From: Sphagnum magellanicum
Lineage: Eukaryota > Streptophyta > Sphagnopsida > Sphagnales > Sphagnaceae
Length of the DNA stretch: 64,000 bases
Direction: 5' to 3'
NCBI GenBank assembly: GCA_021904315.1
Contig: CM038923.1
Span: forward strand, 9,306,038-9,370,037
Every line of letters begins with the position of its first letter. Position 1 is the first letter of the stretch. Below are positions 40,599 to 51,200 of this stretch, one piece after another. A program made the translations under genes and the position numbers. The notes under the pieces were generated by a model. The model did no database searches and was not told the DNA's origin. It saw only the letters and a list, made by a program, of their open reading frames with translations.

Positions 40599-41070
40599 TT
40601 GCAGACCCTCCTTTTTCGTCTTTCTAGACCCACGATCTCATACCTACATTCTCTTTATAGTTTTGCAACTTAGTTCTCAATGATTTTTATGCATGGTGAT
40701 CTTATGGAGGAAGAATTTCATATTTGATACACAGACCCAATGTCACCTCACGGAACATGGAAACACCAGAGATTCAAGGCCTTCTACCAAAACTAGAAAC
40801 AAAATCTGCAATAATACAAAAGGAAGGCACGGATGTTTTACGAGTGTTTTCGTTGCAAGACAAGAGAGTTCTCTCTAGACAGAGTTCTTGAAACCACAGT
40901 CAAACCATGCCAATATAGAAATAGGAATGGAGAGCTTCTTCATTGAGCTCTTGTTGTAAAACACAACATAGTTTAGAATTAATGTCAGCACTTTTCTGAA
41001 GAACACACTGGTGGTCCACCTGCATGATAAGGTGGTCCATCTGCAGCCATGGCAAAGTGCTGAAAACAAT
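40599..41070. other. Peroxidase 3' flank
   Basis: Non-coding sequence between the peroxidase stop and the TRM7 pseudogene. No AATAAA was found within 300 bases of the stop. Frames here are not supported as genes. Confidence 0.45.
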
Positions 41071-42023
41071 TCAGAGAGTTTTCTGTAACAGCTTTTTCTT
41101 GAGTTCCATGGAGTCCAATAAGGAGGTGCAATAGGGGGCTGGACTAGAGCTAGGCTTTGATAAGCACTCTCAGCCTTCTCTGATCCTGCCCCAGAAGTGC
41201 TTGGCAGTGGATACAACTGATCTGCATCAAAACTGCTTAGATCTCCACAAGCTAAGAATGGAACTATCAGCTGACTAGGACCTTCTTCTAGTCAGGAACT
41301 TGAACCACAACACAAACCTCCTCCTGACTGGCTGACTACTAGCCCTCTCCAAAAGCCTATGCAAATCCTTGTGATCAAAGCCTTGAAAGGTAGCCTTCAC
41401 ACACAACAGAGGCTTCTATGCTGCTGTTCCTGCTGTTTTAGGCTTTGCACACGTGACTACAGTAAAGAAGATTTTGAGCTGATTGTAAAGAAGGAAGCTT
41501 ATATCTTTCCCTCAGAAAATCTTGGCAACAAAGTTCATTCACCACCAGGTCACAATATGTGTAACAATTGTCAATGCTGCTAAGACAAGCTGTGCCTGCA
41601 CAAAACTCATCCATATCATGCAATCCAGTGACATCAGGAGCACCATCACAGACTACAAAGATCAGTCTTCTCTCCATCAAAAGTGCTTGATCACCATCTC
41701 AGCTGTGCTTGCACTGCTGATGTCCCCTTGTATCTGCAGGACACCATCAATGGGAGCCATTGGCTATAGATCAATGGCAACCATCAGAGGCAGCAGCTCC
41801 ATCTCCCCTGCAGCTACTTTTGCTGCTTTACATACAGCTTTCTGCTCAAGACCTGGCTCCAACTTCCAGGTGCAGCACACAGATCAACCACACACTTCAC
41901 CTCTCCTATGATTCCAAACTCTTCATCAATTTGCAGAAGCTTGAATGCACTCCATGCGCGCCAGTCTTCCTCTTTGGCCTTCCTGTAATATACATCCCGC
42001 TTATCTTTTGATGATTTTTCCAC
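41071..42023 (-). pseudogene. TRM7: Processed pseudogene of tRNA 2'-O-methyltransferase TRM7
   Basis: The minus strand carries an intronless full-length copy of the FtsJ/RrmJ-type methyltransferase that modifies C32 and N34 of tRNA anticodon loops. Fragments in order: [16 protein letters not shown] and [12 protein letters not shown], the SAM-binding motif [25 protein letters not shown]-stop-PMAPIDGVLQ, IQGDISSASTAEMVIKHF, CDGAPDVTGLHDMDEF, VAKIF-stop-GKDIS, and a C-terminal tail with YPLPSTSGAGSEKAESAYQS. The initiator position (42023) is now GTG. Breaks include a CAG-to-TAG change, a CGA-to-TGA change (CpG decay) and single extra T bases after TTT runs. Length (953 bp, about 317 codons) fits the intact family, so it looks like a retrocopied cDNA. 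No tail or target duplication was found. The sequence at 42024-42250 may be its old 5' leader. Confidence 0.88.
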
Positions 42024-42662
42024 TGCTTGTTGTTGGGCACCACAGTTTTTGACTCCCAATTGGGTACTATTGTTGAGTGCAATTCATCAACAAACTTTCT
42101 AGCTTTCTCCATTTCCTTGCACAATTTTTCCATCCAACAAGGTGCCCAACCCAAGATCATATAGGCAATCATGTTGAAGACCAAGCCAGAAACTATGCAC
42201 AGGAACCTTCCCTTTTCCTTTCTAACAACATCCTCCTTTCGTTGCAATTAATTCCACAATTATGTGAGCTTCACAATCTACCATAATAATAATCTATTAC
42301 GTCCACGATGCAAAATCTTATAAGGAAATCCAGTACATGCATAGATGCACAAATGTCATTGAATTGGAGTTGTTTCAACATTATCTATGAAATTGCAGAC
42401 AAATCTCCACAATGAGACAACTTGAAGAGTAACATGACAATGAGTGCAGCAGTACGAGCCTTATGAAAGTAGCTCGCAAAGCATCAGACCATCATCACCT
42501 TCTCCAAAGGGTTTAGGGTAGCAGCAGCAGTAGTGACAATCATCAGCTCTCAGTTTTTGTCGAGCTTTCAGCAGCGCTGATTTCCAGAAGAAGAAGAGCT
42601 TGGCATCATCTTGGAAACCCTAAAACTCGCCTTACGCTCTTTGTCGCTCTCTCTCTCAAGAG

Positions 42663-42701
<39 letters not shown>

Positions 42702-42849
42702 CGAGCTCTCTTGCTTTTTTTTGGCAGTTTTTTGCTTCCTCGGCGTATTGGGTTTGGTGTTGCGCTTGTCCCAGATTTTGATCTTGCTCGGACTGAGAAT
42801 TGCTGGGGAGTAGTGCTTATTAGGGGTTTTTTTTTTTTCTCTCCTTGTG
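42024..42849 (+). promoter_or_regulatory. CARA upstream region and 5' leader with CT microsatellite
   Basis: The leader side (about 42600-42849) is rich in CT, with (TC)17 at 42665-42699, a common feature of plant 5' leaders. Further upstream the DNA is mixed. No TATA box was assigned. The 211-codon minus frame at 42606-43241 is antisense to CARA and owes its open state to the CT repeat. Confidence 0.45.
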
Positions 42850-44376
42850 ATGGCAATGGCAATGAGGAGGGTGCATGTGGGGCTACAACCCTCGACGATG
42901 GGTGGAGGGGGGAGATTTTCAGGGCTCGAGAATTGTGGAGCTTCTGCTGCAACAGCATCAGCATCTTTCCCTGCTTTGCAATCTTTCTCAGCTTCTACAT
43001 CTCTATTCTTCTCCACACGAATCCGTTCACAGGCTTTCGCGGCTTCACCCGAGCTCTCTGACAAGGGGAGCAAGGACTCTCTTCTTGTAACTTGCAAAGC
43101 GGTAGAAGTTGGAGCTCCGGCTGCCGTGACGCGTCCTTGGAAGACGGCAGATTGTAGGCTGGTTTTGGAAGATGGGTCAGTGTGGCGGGGAAAAGGGTTT
43201 GGAGCCACGGGCACGCAAGTGGGCGAAGTTGTCTTCAACACATCCCTGACGGGGTACCAAGAGATTCTGACGGACCCAAGCTATGCGGGTCAGTTTGTGC
43301 TCATGACGCAACCGCACATAGGCAACACAGGCATCAACCTGGATGACGAGGAATCGGAGCGCTGCTTTTTGGGTGGTCTCCTCGTCCGCTCTCTCAGCAA
43401 TACTGTGTCCAACTGGCGATCCACGGAGGAGCTCGCTGCTTATTTGAAGAAGAGAAACGTGATGGGTATTTCGGATATCGACACTCGCGCCATCACCAAA
43501 CGCTTGCGAGAAGAGGGAAGCTTGGTTGGGGTTTTGACCACTGACGACTCCAAATCTGATGACGAGATTCTAGCCATGGCTCGTACTTGGAGCATTGTAG
43601 GAAAGGATTTGATTACCGATGTGTCTTGCCGTCAGCCTTATGAATGGAAGGAGAAAACAGGTACGGATTGGGAATTCAGCAGCTCCACTATAGTAGCATC
43701 GGACCAAGACCCTTCAGATCATCGACATGATCATGTCAGCTCCGCACAATTCCGTGTTGTGGTTTATGATTTCGGTGTCAAGCAGAACATTTTGCGCAGG
43801 CTTTCTTCTTATGGATGCAAGCTCACTGTGGTTCCTTCTTCATGGCCAGCAGCAGAAGTCATGAAGCTAAACCCAGATGGGATTTTGTTCAGCAATGGAC
43901 CGGGTGATCCATCTGCAGTTCCTTATGCGGTTGAGACTGTGAAAGCTTTGGTAGGTAAAGTGCCTGTGTTTGGTATTTGCATGGGTCATCAGCTCCTAGG
44001 TCAAGCTCTTGGGGGCACAACCTTCAAAATGAAGTTTGGGCATCATGGTGGTAATCATCCAGTGAGGCATCTGCCTACAGGTCGAGTGGAGATCAGTGCA
44101 CAGAATCATAACTATGCGGTCAATCCAGCCACTCTCCCTGAAGGTGTGCAAGTTACACATGTCAATTTGAATGATGGCTCCTGTGCAGGGCTTATGTTTC
44201 CAGCGCTGAAGGCAATGAGCATCCAATACCATCCAGAAGCATCTCCTGGTCCACATGATGCTGACCCAAACTTTTATGACTTCATCAAAATGATGGAGCA
44301 CAACAAGAATGGATGGCACAGTAGCACTGCTGGCACCAATGATGGTGATGATGGTTTTGCACAGCACTCTGCATAG
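42850..44376 (+). CDS. CARA: Carbamoyl-phosphate synthase small subunit, plastid
   Basis: An intronless 508-residue glutaminase subunit. It hydrolyses glutamine and channels ammonia to the large subunit (CARB) to make carbamoyl phosphate for pyrimidines and arginine in the plastid. Residues 1 to about 80 are rich in Ser, Ala and Arg with few acids, a chloroplast transit peptide. The small-chain domain spans about 102-255 (LVLEDGSVWRGKGFGATG, GEVVFNTSLTGYQEILTDPS, GISDIDTRAITKRLR). The class I amidotransferase domain spans about 302-485, with DFGVKQNIL, NGPGDPS, the nucleophile Cys377 in FGICMGHQLLGQALGG, and His461/Glu463 in QYHPEASPGPHD. All catalytic residues are present. The start is the ATG at 42850, followed by two more in-frame ATGs within five codons; a GTG just before it is not needed. 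Flowering-plant orthologues, as I recall, have introns, so this copy may descend from a retroposition, or introns were lost. Confidence 0.97.
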   Translation: MAMAMRRVHVGLQPSTMGGGGRFSGLENCGASAATASASFPALQSFSASTSLFFSTRIRSQAFAASPELSDKGSKDSLLVTCKAVEVGAPAAVTRPWKTADCRLVLEDGSVWRGKGFGATGTQVGEVVFNTSLTGYQEILTDPSYAGQFVLMTQPHIGNTGINLDDEESERCFLGGLLVRSLSNTVSNWRSTEELAAYLKKRNVMGISDIDTRAITKRLREEGSLVGVLTTDDSKSDDEILAMARTWSIVGKDLITDVSCRQPYEWKEKTGTDWEFSSSTIVASDQDPSDHRHDHVSSAQFRVVVYDFGVKQNILRRLSSYGCKLTVVPSSWPAAEVMKLNPDGILFSNGPGDPSAVPYAVETVKALVGKVPVFGICMGHQLLGQALGGTTFKMKFGHHGGNHPVRHLPTGRVEISAQNHNYAVNPATLPEGVQVTHVNLNDGSCAGLMFPALKAMSIQYHPEASPGPHDADPNFYDFIKMMEHNKNGWHSSTAGTNDGDDGFAQHSA

Positions 44377-46141
44377 CATGTTGTAATTCACAAGCTACAC
44401 AAACCAGCTAAAACATGATCAGTTTTTTTTTGCCTCAAAGAGTTTAGGAAACACCTTTCAGGTTTAGATTGAATGTACACGCTTATATCTGACAGAAAAA
44501 ACTGAAGAGGAGTTCTCAAATCAGGTTAAGATCTTATTACAGGGATGATTTACCAAATACTACCATTGTGGCTGGCTGGCTGGCTGGCTTCTGGTGAAAG
44601 ACCTGCCACTAAGCTCCAACAGATGGTGGTGAGAAACAAGAGGAGCCACAAAACATCAAAGAGGAGCGAGCCTTGCCAATCTGTTGCTAATGTCCAACTG
44701 GTGTTTGCTTGCTAGGGGTTTTTTTAGGTGAACCTGACAGAGACAATAAGGTCTTGGACAGGAGAATTAAATTCTTGTGAGCTCATCCTCTATAGTCAGC
44801 AGCAGCTTCTTGTTGAAGAGTGCAGAAGTCACTGTGTGTAGAAGGATATACACACTACAGTTGAGGCTGTTTGCTCTATCCAATTTGAGAGATTCTTTGC
44901 ATTGGTGGAATCAGGTAGCTGGTTCTTGCAAGAAGGAAATTGTGTGGCAAAATGCAGAGTTCAAAGGGTCAGTGGTCTATGTGTTTTGAGCTTTGAGCTG
45001 TTGTGGTTCATCAGGATTACATCAAGCTACAGTAATGTATGACATTGGGTACATTGGTCTCTTTTTTTCTTCTGGCATTTTTTCCCTGAACCATAATCTT
45101 GTTGTTTTCTTTTTTCTAAACTGGAGAATGGAAGTAAGATGCTGATAGTCATTCAGATACCGTGTAATCCCTTACCATCCAACCCATGTTAGGACTCATT
45201 TGGAATGTGTTGGAAGTTGGAGCATAAGGCTAGGAGCAAGAATATTTGTTGTCGGTGGGGAGCAAAAAGTAGACATTGTTTGTTGTCATACCTTTTTCTG
45301 CTTCTGCTTGCTCAGGCGAAAGTTTGAGGAATAGGAGTCCCATTCATTTCAGTTTATACACATATTGAATGATCAGCTGATCTTCAAACATTCTTTCTTT
45401 AGACTCGGTTTGTTCTGGCAAACTTCAATCGTTTGTCTGAGCTTCTTCATTTTACAGAAGACGAGAAGGTGTGCTTTTATTTTACATGCTCAGCACTCGT
45501 CATGCATGTGATAGTGACAACAAACAAGGATTGGTGAAGAGAAAGAGAGCACCAGTTGAACATCAAACTACCATATCTTTCTCAATGATCAGGTGAAACA
45601 AATTAACATTGTATCAGCTGCTTTTTCACAGCAATTTTTTTTGCAGTTGACACTTGGGATCTTACTAATCACTTGGGATTATTGTTCTTTTTAGGATGGT
45701 CTCAAGTTTCTCTGAAGAAGGAAGGATTCAAGATCAATTTGCTCTGAATTTTCCTGTCATCTGAGTTTCCTCCTGGTAATCAAACCACCTCATATGGGAT
45801 TAACAGTCTATGCCCGAAGGATGACAAGTGCATTTTGTCTATGAAGTCCATACTATGAAAGATGTGACTATAATCATTTTGTTTCTGAATATTTGTGAAC
45901 TGCACATTTGTAGAATCCTTGTGATTATGTTTAATTACGTGTTGCTCTGTGACAAGTTCTCACAAGGAAGTTGCTGATCCATCTGTGGATAATTTTGTCC
46001 AGCAACAAGTTTTCAAAGAAGTTGTACCTCTTCTTGTTGTTGGAAAGCTTCACTCTGTAACTCTGAAATTGTGATGGAGTACTTTACCACCAAAGATTTG
46101 GTTGATTTATTTCCTCATGTCCATCGGGGTACTAATCATGC
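44377..46141. other. Mixed-composition region downstream of CARA
   Basis: The DNA stays less AT-rich than other spacers and is free of long homopolymers for about 1.7 kb. It has a GGCT microsatellite (44569-44590). It may include the CARA 3' leader or a non-coding transcript; AATAAG at 44745-44750 is a weak poly(A) candidate. The 70-codon frame at 44777-44989 shows no recognisable motif. Confidence 0.4.
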
Positions 46142-46144
46142 TAA

Positions 46145-46477
46145 GAGCATCTCCAGCAGTGCTCAGTATGTGACCCTGCATAAATATTTCTCACATCCAA
46201 GTTTAGTTATTTACTTGTTTTCTGTCCCCACCCATAAAACTAAAGCTCGGACTGCAAATAGGTGACAGACTACTAATAGCAACCCACCTGAACCAACCAA
46301 ACTATCTAGTCAATCAACAGCAGCTGTTAGGCTTTGCTGTGCCTTTTACCAACAATAGCAAACTGTGCAAAATTGTTGGGCTAAAATCATTTTCCTGAGC
46401 CAAATTGACATGTTTTGACTGTTCTTCATCCAATTTTGATTTGGAGTATCACATACTGAGCACTGGTGGAGTTGCTC
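46145..46477. mobile_element. PIF/Harbinger-type MITE, copy 2 (333 bp)
   Basis: Left end GAGCATCTCCAGCAGTGCTC; the right end on the other strand reads GAGCAACTCCACCAGTGCTC. The 3-bp target duplication is TAA (46142-46144, 46478-46480). The interior aligns with the reverse complement of the 13780-14166 element (for example CAAGTTTAGTTAT, GACTACTAATAGCAA, CATCCAATTTT), so both belong to one family that has diverged. Confidence 0.87.
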
Positions 46478-46480
46478 TAA

Positions 46481-48910
46481 GACATTAAACACTTGATCCA
46501 ATCTTTGGAATCCAAACTCATGGGCCTCTTGTCAAGACCATGATGTTTGGGGTTTAGGGTTTTGAGATCATGCTCTCTATTCCAATTTGTTGGAGATCAG
46601 GGTTTTTGTCATCCATAGACTCTTACCACCCATTTAAAATTTTGAAAAAGTCATTTTGGGATACCAAGCATTTAGGGGTTTAAAAAAAAAACTGTCCTGC
46701 CTGGTAGGGACCTGAGGCAATAAACTGCACTTGTACCAGTACCTGGCTAGAATGAAAAAAATTTAAAAGATTTCATATTAGTACCTGACTAGTATGAATT
46801 TTTTTGAAAAAAAAAGATTCAATGCCAGCTTCATACCAAAGTCCATACAAATCTCAATATCAGGTATATACCTGCTTCATACCAGTCAATAATCAGCCTT
46901 AAACCCTAATACCAGTACCAATCTGATATGAAACTTGATACCAATACTCAGCTGGTATGAAATTTTGAAAAAAAGGTGGTTCCCTAGCAGTACGAGGCTG
47001 ATATGAATTTTTTTCATAAAAGATTTGATGCTAGTACCAACTAGTGTGTTTTAAATGTACATACGAGATACCCACCCAACACTGGGGAAACCCCGATCTT
47101 TTCCTTTGTTGGTCTGCAAGATTGCTTGTTGTGTTGTAGCAATCTTTTGGAACATTTCAAAAGAACTCATGTTTTCTTCTTTTCTCTTCTTTATTGGTCT
47201 GTTTTCAGTAATTTAGTACATTACGACCCAAAAGTTGTGCAAAGTCTACGAATGTTGGTGGACATGAAGCTCTTTAGTAGAAACTTTTTCACTTCACATT
47301 TTGAGAGTCAAGGACACTGCAAGGTTACAAACTCTCTCTCTCTCTCTCATCTGACAATTTTTAGCTTCAGAAATTTGAGTTTTTCCTTGGGAATTGTTCC
47401 CCGCTTGGTTCAACTTTCTATCTCTCAGCCAGTCCATCATTTCAGGCATGAAGCCCATAAAGCGTACATCATCATCGACCTTCTTTAAAACAAAACACTA
47501 TGAAAAATTGTTGCAGAGTCATGGCGCCATGTAACAAACCAACACTAGTTGAGTTATGGTGGGGTCGGAGAAGTATGGTGGCAAATTAATTAAATTATTT
47601 TGTTTTGTGAATTGTGGGTCACTACCTAAAACTCTGACAAACAAACAGACACAACACACACAAAATGCGGTGCCTGCCTTTTCCAGGATTTTTTTTATTA
47701 AGGTCTCAAGTCTCAACTTTGTATATAATTATTTCTCTAGATACCCATTGCAAGTGTCAGGGATTTGGAGGGCTTCCATGGAAGTAATGAATTCAAGTCA
47801 CTTGCAAGTTAAGTGACCAAGTTGCAAATACCATACCTGCATACCAAGCTAGACAGTTCGTCAACTAACATTTAACTAGTGTGAACCCTGTGCCTAATGC
47901 ACAGGCGTGTTATTTCAACAATGCTTGGTTGATGTTTTTGGTTTTTTAAAAAAACTTTTCTTTTCAAACATCTATTCGTGGCCACTGTCCGTCCGGAGCC
48001 ACTGTCACATACAGAGCAAGTGAATTAATATATATGATTAGACTCGGCATTGCTAAGCACTACAAGGGACGATTTTTTTTGTTATTATGTTCCCATACAA
48101 TTATCAATAATTCATCATTATTTATGTCAATGTTAAATTTAACTTTAATTAACATAAATATTATGAACATGACAAGGCACATGTTAATTTGTTTTTCATA
48201 TTCATGTTGATGGATAACAAAAGGGGTGAAATAGTTATAAAGATAAGAGATAATTATTAAGAAAGGAGAGAGATAAGTTATAAGGATATTAAGAGGTAAT
48301 TATTAGGAAGAAAGTGAGATAGTTAAGCTTGAAAATGAAGTAATTATATTTGAAAATGTCTCTATAATTGTTTAAGAATATGCTCATGCTAAGGATTATG
48401 CAAAATCAATAAGGAGCTTTACAAAAAAGATTATTAAAAAACCACCCATATATCAGTTCCTCAAAATTCTCATTACTGGAATTAAATAATAGTAAAGATC
48501 ATTAAACAAGGCATCACAAATCAGTTTGTTCTAAGAGTTTGAAAAGCTCTGTGCAATTAGAGCACCAACCAATGAAACCAATATTTTTCACAAACAAAGA
48601 CCATGGCACAACCAAGTGTTCATTCATCCCAGAGAGCTCTGGACCCAAACAATTTTTCTTGCAAATTTTGTTGTTATTCAACAATTCAAAAACAATGCAA
48701 CAAGAAACAAACAAATAGAAGAATCTGATTACATGAATTCAGTTAGAAGAAGCTGGTCAACAAGTCCAACACTGGAACATTCGATACAAGAAAAAATTCA
48801 TGAATAATAAGCAGAGACCACATTGATGTTCAAACCTCTCAAAAACCAGCTGCATCATGGGTGATCAGCTGATAACTTATCATGGAAATTTGGAACCAAT
48901 TTGTTATATA
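46481..48910. other. Intergenic spacer
   Basis: No gene supported. It contains a degenerate array at 46734-47045, a CT run near 47333-47348, and AT-rich sequence. The 120-codon plus frame at 47126-47488 has no recognisable motif. Confidence 0.5.
46734..47045. repeat. Degenerate tandem array with AGTACC/CTGGTATGAA motif
   Basis: Variants of AGTACCTGRCTRGTATGAA followed by TTTTTTTGAAAAAAA and GATT recur about five times in both orientations (forward at about 46737, 46785, 46955 and 47000; reverse-like GCTTCATACCA at about 46829 and 46876). Unit spacing is irregular, roughly 45-75 bases, so the array is old. Confidence 0.55.
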
Positions 48911-48920
48911 TTTATTTATT
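48911..48920 (-). terminator. Candidate poly(A) signals of the TPX2-domain gene
   Basis: TTTATTTATT on the plus strand gives two overlapping AATAAA signals on the minus strand, about 630 bases beyond the proposed stop codon. The distance is long for a plant 3' leader, so confidence is low. Confidence 0.3.
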
Positions 48921-49545
48921 GCAGAAGAATTAGAGAATCAAGAAAATAGGATCCATGAATGTATAATGTGCAAACCAACAGACAGATCTGAATTCGCACC
49001 AAGAAGAAGACATTAGCATCATCCCCACTTCTTGCTGTGTGAGAGCTTGCAGAATTGCTAGGAGGATTTTGATCAATCCAGCCCCAGAGATTCAGCTATG
49101 GTGGTGGAGTAGTAGAAGAAGAAGATCGTTAAGGAGGAAGGAGGAGAAAAAGCTCTAAGTCTTCTGGAAAATTCTCAGACAATGTCTTTAGTAGAGAAGC
49201 TGGGATAGTTGTAGTTGTTGCTATGAGGATTGTTGTCAGCTGCAATCCTGCTTCATCTGTTGTAGTGGTCATATAGCAATGGTGATGATGATCTTACACT
49301 TGATCTTCAGCAGATTCATGGCTCCTGCTTGCTTTCATCTGCATTTGCTGAAAGCTGAAGAAGCAGCTGAAAATATTGAGGAGGAAGAAGAGGAGAATCT
49401 CTTCAAACTATCACCACCAGAATCATCAGCAGCAGCAGCCAACTGTGGCACAACAAGCCCCTCGACTGCATTGCTCCTGAGCTCCACGTACATTTGACCA
49501 GCTGGAGTTGCACTTCTTCCAATAGCCGGGGACTTTCTCGCAGAT

Positions 49546-50958
49546 TCAGGAACCAGCTCCCGGAAGTAGATGGCAACCCAATGGACTTGGTGGCCAGCAG
49601 CTGGACTCATGATGATCGAACTTCTTCTCCGTCTTGATCACATCTGCAACAAAATGTTTGCTATAGAGATGCAGTTGTACACTAGAAGCTAGCAAGCTTG
49701 CGAGAATTGCAAGTCTCCAGGCTTACTAGCAATAGCTCTAGTGCAGCTGCTACATACCGCTGCAGCTGTGTCGTCTTCTTCCATGAGCCGCGAGCTGGAC
49801 TCCATTGCTGATCCTGTGCTGCTGTTGCTGCTTTGTATGATCATCCGTGGGCGCCAATTTCCCGTAACATGTGGAGCTTACGCTTACGTCGCTTGATCTT
49901 CTTTTGGAGATTGTGAAGTTGGGGGACTTGGCTCGCGTGGGTGGGACTTTCTTCAGCTCACGTTTGGGTGGTGGGGGCTCCTGGTAAAAGCTTGGAACTG
50001 GGTTGGCCTTGTAAGCCAGAGCTCTACGAAGCTCTTTGAACTGAGCTTCCTTCTCTTGCATTCTCTTGGCTTCCATTGCCCTCTTCTCCTCTTCCTTTGC
50101 CTTCATCCTCTCCTCCAACTTGGCATAGAAATCGCGACGCTTCTGGGCCCGTTCTTCGCACTTGAAGTTGAACCCGCTAGCTGCTGTGGTTGTACTACTG
50201 CAGGGCAGTTTGTTGAAGCTGCTGCTGCTCGCGGAAGAAGCTGCCGCCGGTTTCACTTGCAGCTTCATTGTCGCAGCCGGGTTCATCACCAGCTGCTTCT
50301 CTTGGACTTGGCTCACTTTCCTTGGAGCTATTAGGGCTGCATCCTGCTTACGGGTGCTAGGAGAAGCTGGAAGAGCTTGAGGATTCGGCAACGGATGAAC
50401 GGGGACGGCATTCGACTTCGACTCCCCCGCCGGTATTGCTGCAACGTCTCCCAGCAGCTGCAACCGATGATCAGTAGGCGGGCCATCATCCTCTGTCAGC
50501 TGCTGCAAGTTCGTCATGTTCTTACCATCAGCTTCTGCAGATCGCTGAGTGACCACCATGTCTGCTGCTGCATGATCTTCCGATCTTGAGCTTGCACCCA
50601 AAGCGACAACATGCTTTCTGACTTCAACCGGTTGATCTATCACCGGATCGTCAACCCCAGTAATACCGTGCGACGTCTGATCCAATAATTCTGTCACAAC
50701 ATGAGGAACATGGAACTGGAAATCATCGCAGCTGCTGTAACGATCAGTTGCTGCATCACTAGACGACGTTAAGTAATTTTCTGCAACTCCACCGGGATTC
50801 TTCTCATGATCATCAACACGGCCCCGTGGCAACACATGATGCAGCAGAGGATTGGAGGAGCTCCTGCAGCTGCTGTCGACGATCCCGTGCAGCTTTCGGC
50901 CACATGACCTATCATTCATGAACTGAGGTTTTTCCTCGAACAGAAACGAGCTATTCAT
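49546..50958 (-). CDS. TPX2-domain (WVD2-like) microtubule-associated protein
   Basis: Exon 1 is 50958-49758 and a proposed second exon is 49643-49546, giving 432 residues. The reading frame of exon 1 meets a stop only inside a GTATGT donor; splicing to the TTGTTGCAG acceptor continues it in frame through VIKTEKKFDHHESS to TGA. The C-terminal TPX2 domain occupies about 262-345: FNFKCEERAQKRRDFYAKLE, MKAKEEEKRAMEAKRMQEKE, and FYQEPPPPKRELKKVPPTRA, then a basic serine-rich tail. This signature defines the WVD2/WDL family, which binds and bundles cortical microtubules and affects anisotropic growth. Residues 1-250 are divergent and low-complexity. The upstream leader is TTC-rich with an acceptor-like TTTTTGCAG at about 51003, so a 5' leader intron is possible. 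Exon 1 is sure; exon 2 is inferred. Confidence 0.85.
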
Positions 50959-51200
50959 GCTTGATCAAAAACCCAACAAATTCTGCTTCAACCCCACTAG
51001 CTGCAAAAACTCTTCTTCTTATTCTTCTTCTTCTTCTTCTTCTTGGCAACAGCAACCACAACAACTACAACAACGACAGTAAAACATGATCAACACATGA
51101 GTTCTCAAACTCCAAACTTATTCCTCAAAAACAACATCATCATCATCATCATCATCATCACACAATAATATTCCACTGCAACTAATTCTCCCGCGCAATA
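50959..51200 (-). promoter_or_regulatory. 5' leader region of the TPX2-domain gene with TTC and CAT repeats
   Basis: Holds TTC repeats (51011-51043) and CAT repeats (51135-51160) on the plus strand, that is GAA and ATG triplets on the transcribed strand. No TATA box was assigned. Confidence 0.35.

Noticed and set aside
41522..41911. 129-codon plus-strand frame
   Set aside because: Antisense to the TRM7 pseudogene, whose minus-strand blocks match a known family.
42606..43241. 211-codon minus-strand frame
   Set aside because: Antisense to the CARA leader and transit peptide; contains an arginine/glutamate run translated from the CT microsatellite.
43996..44391. 131-codon minus-strand frame
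   Set aside because: Antisense to the catalytic domain of CARA, with no motif of its own.
49335..49610. 91-codon minus-strand frame beginning MSPAAGHQVHW
   Set aside because: Overlaps the proposed second exon of the TPX2-domain gene in a different frame and lies mainly in its 3' region.
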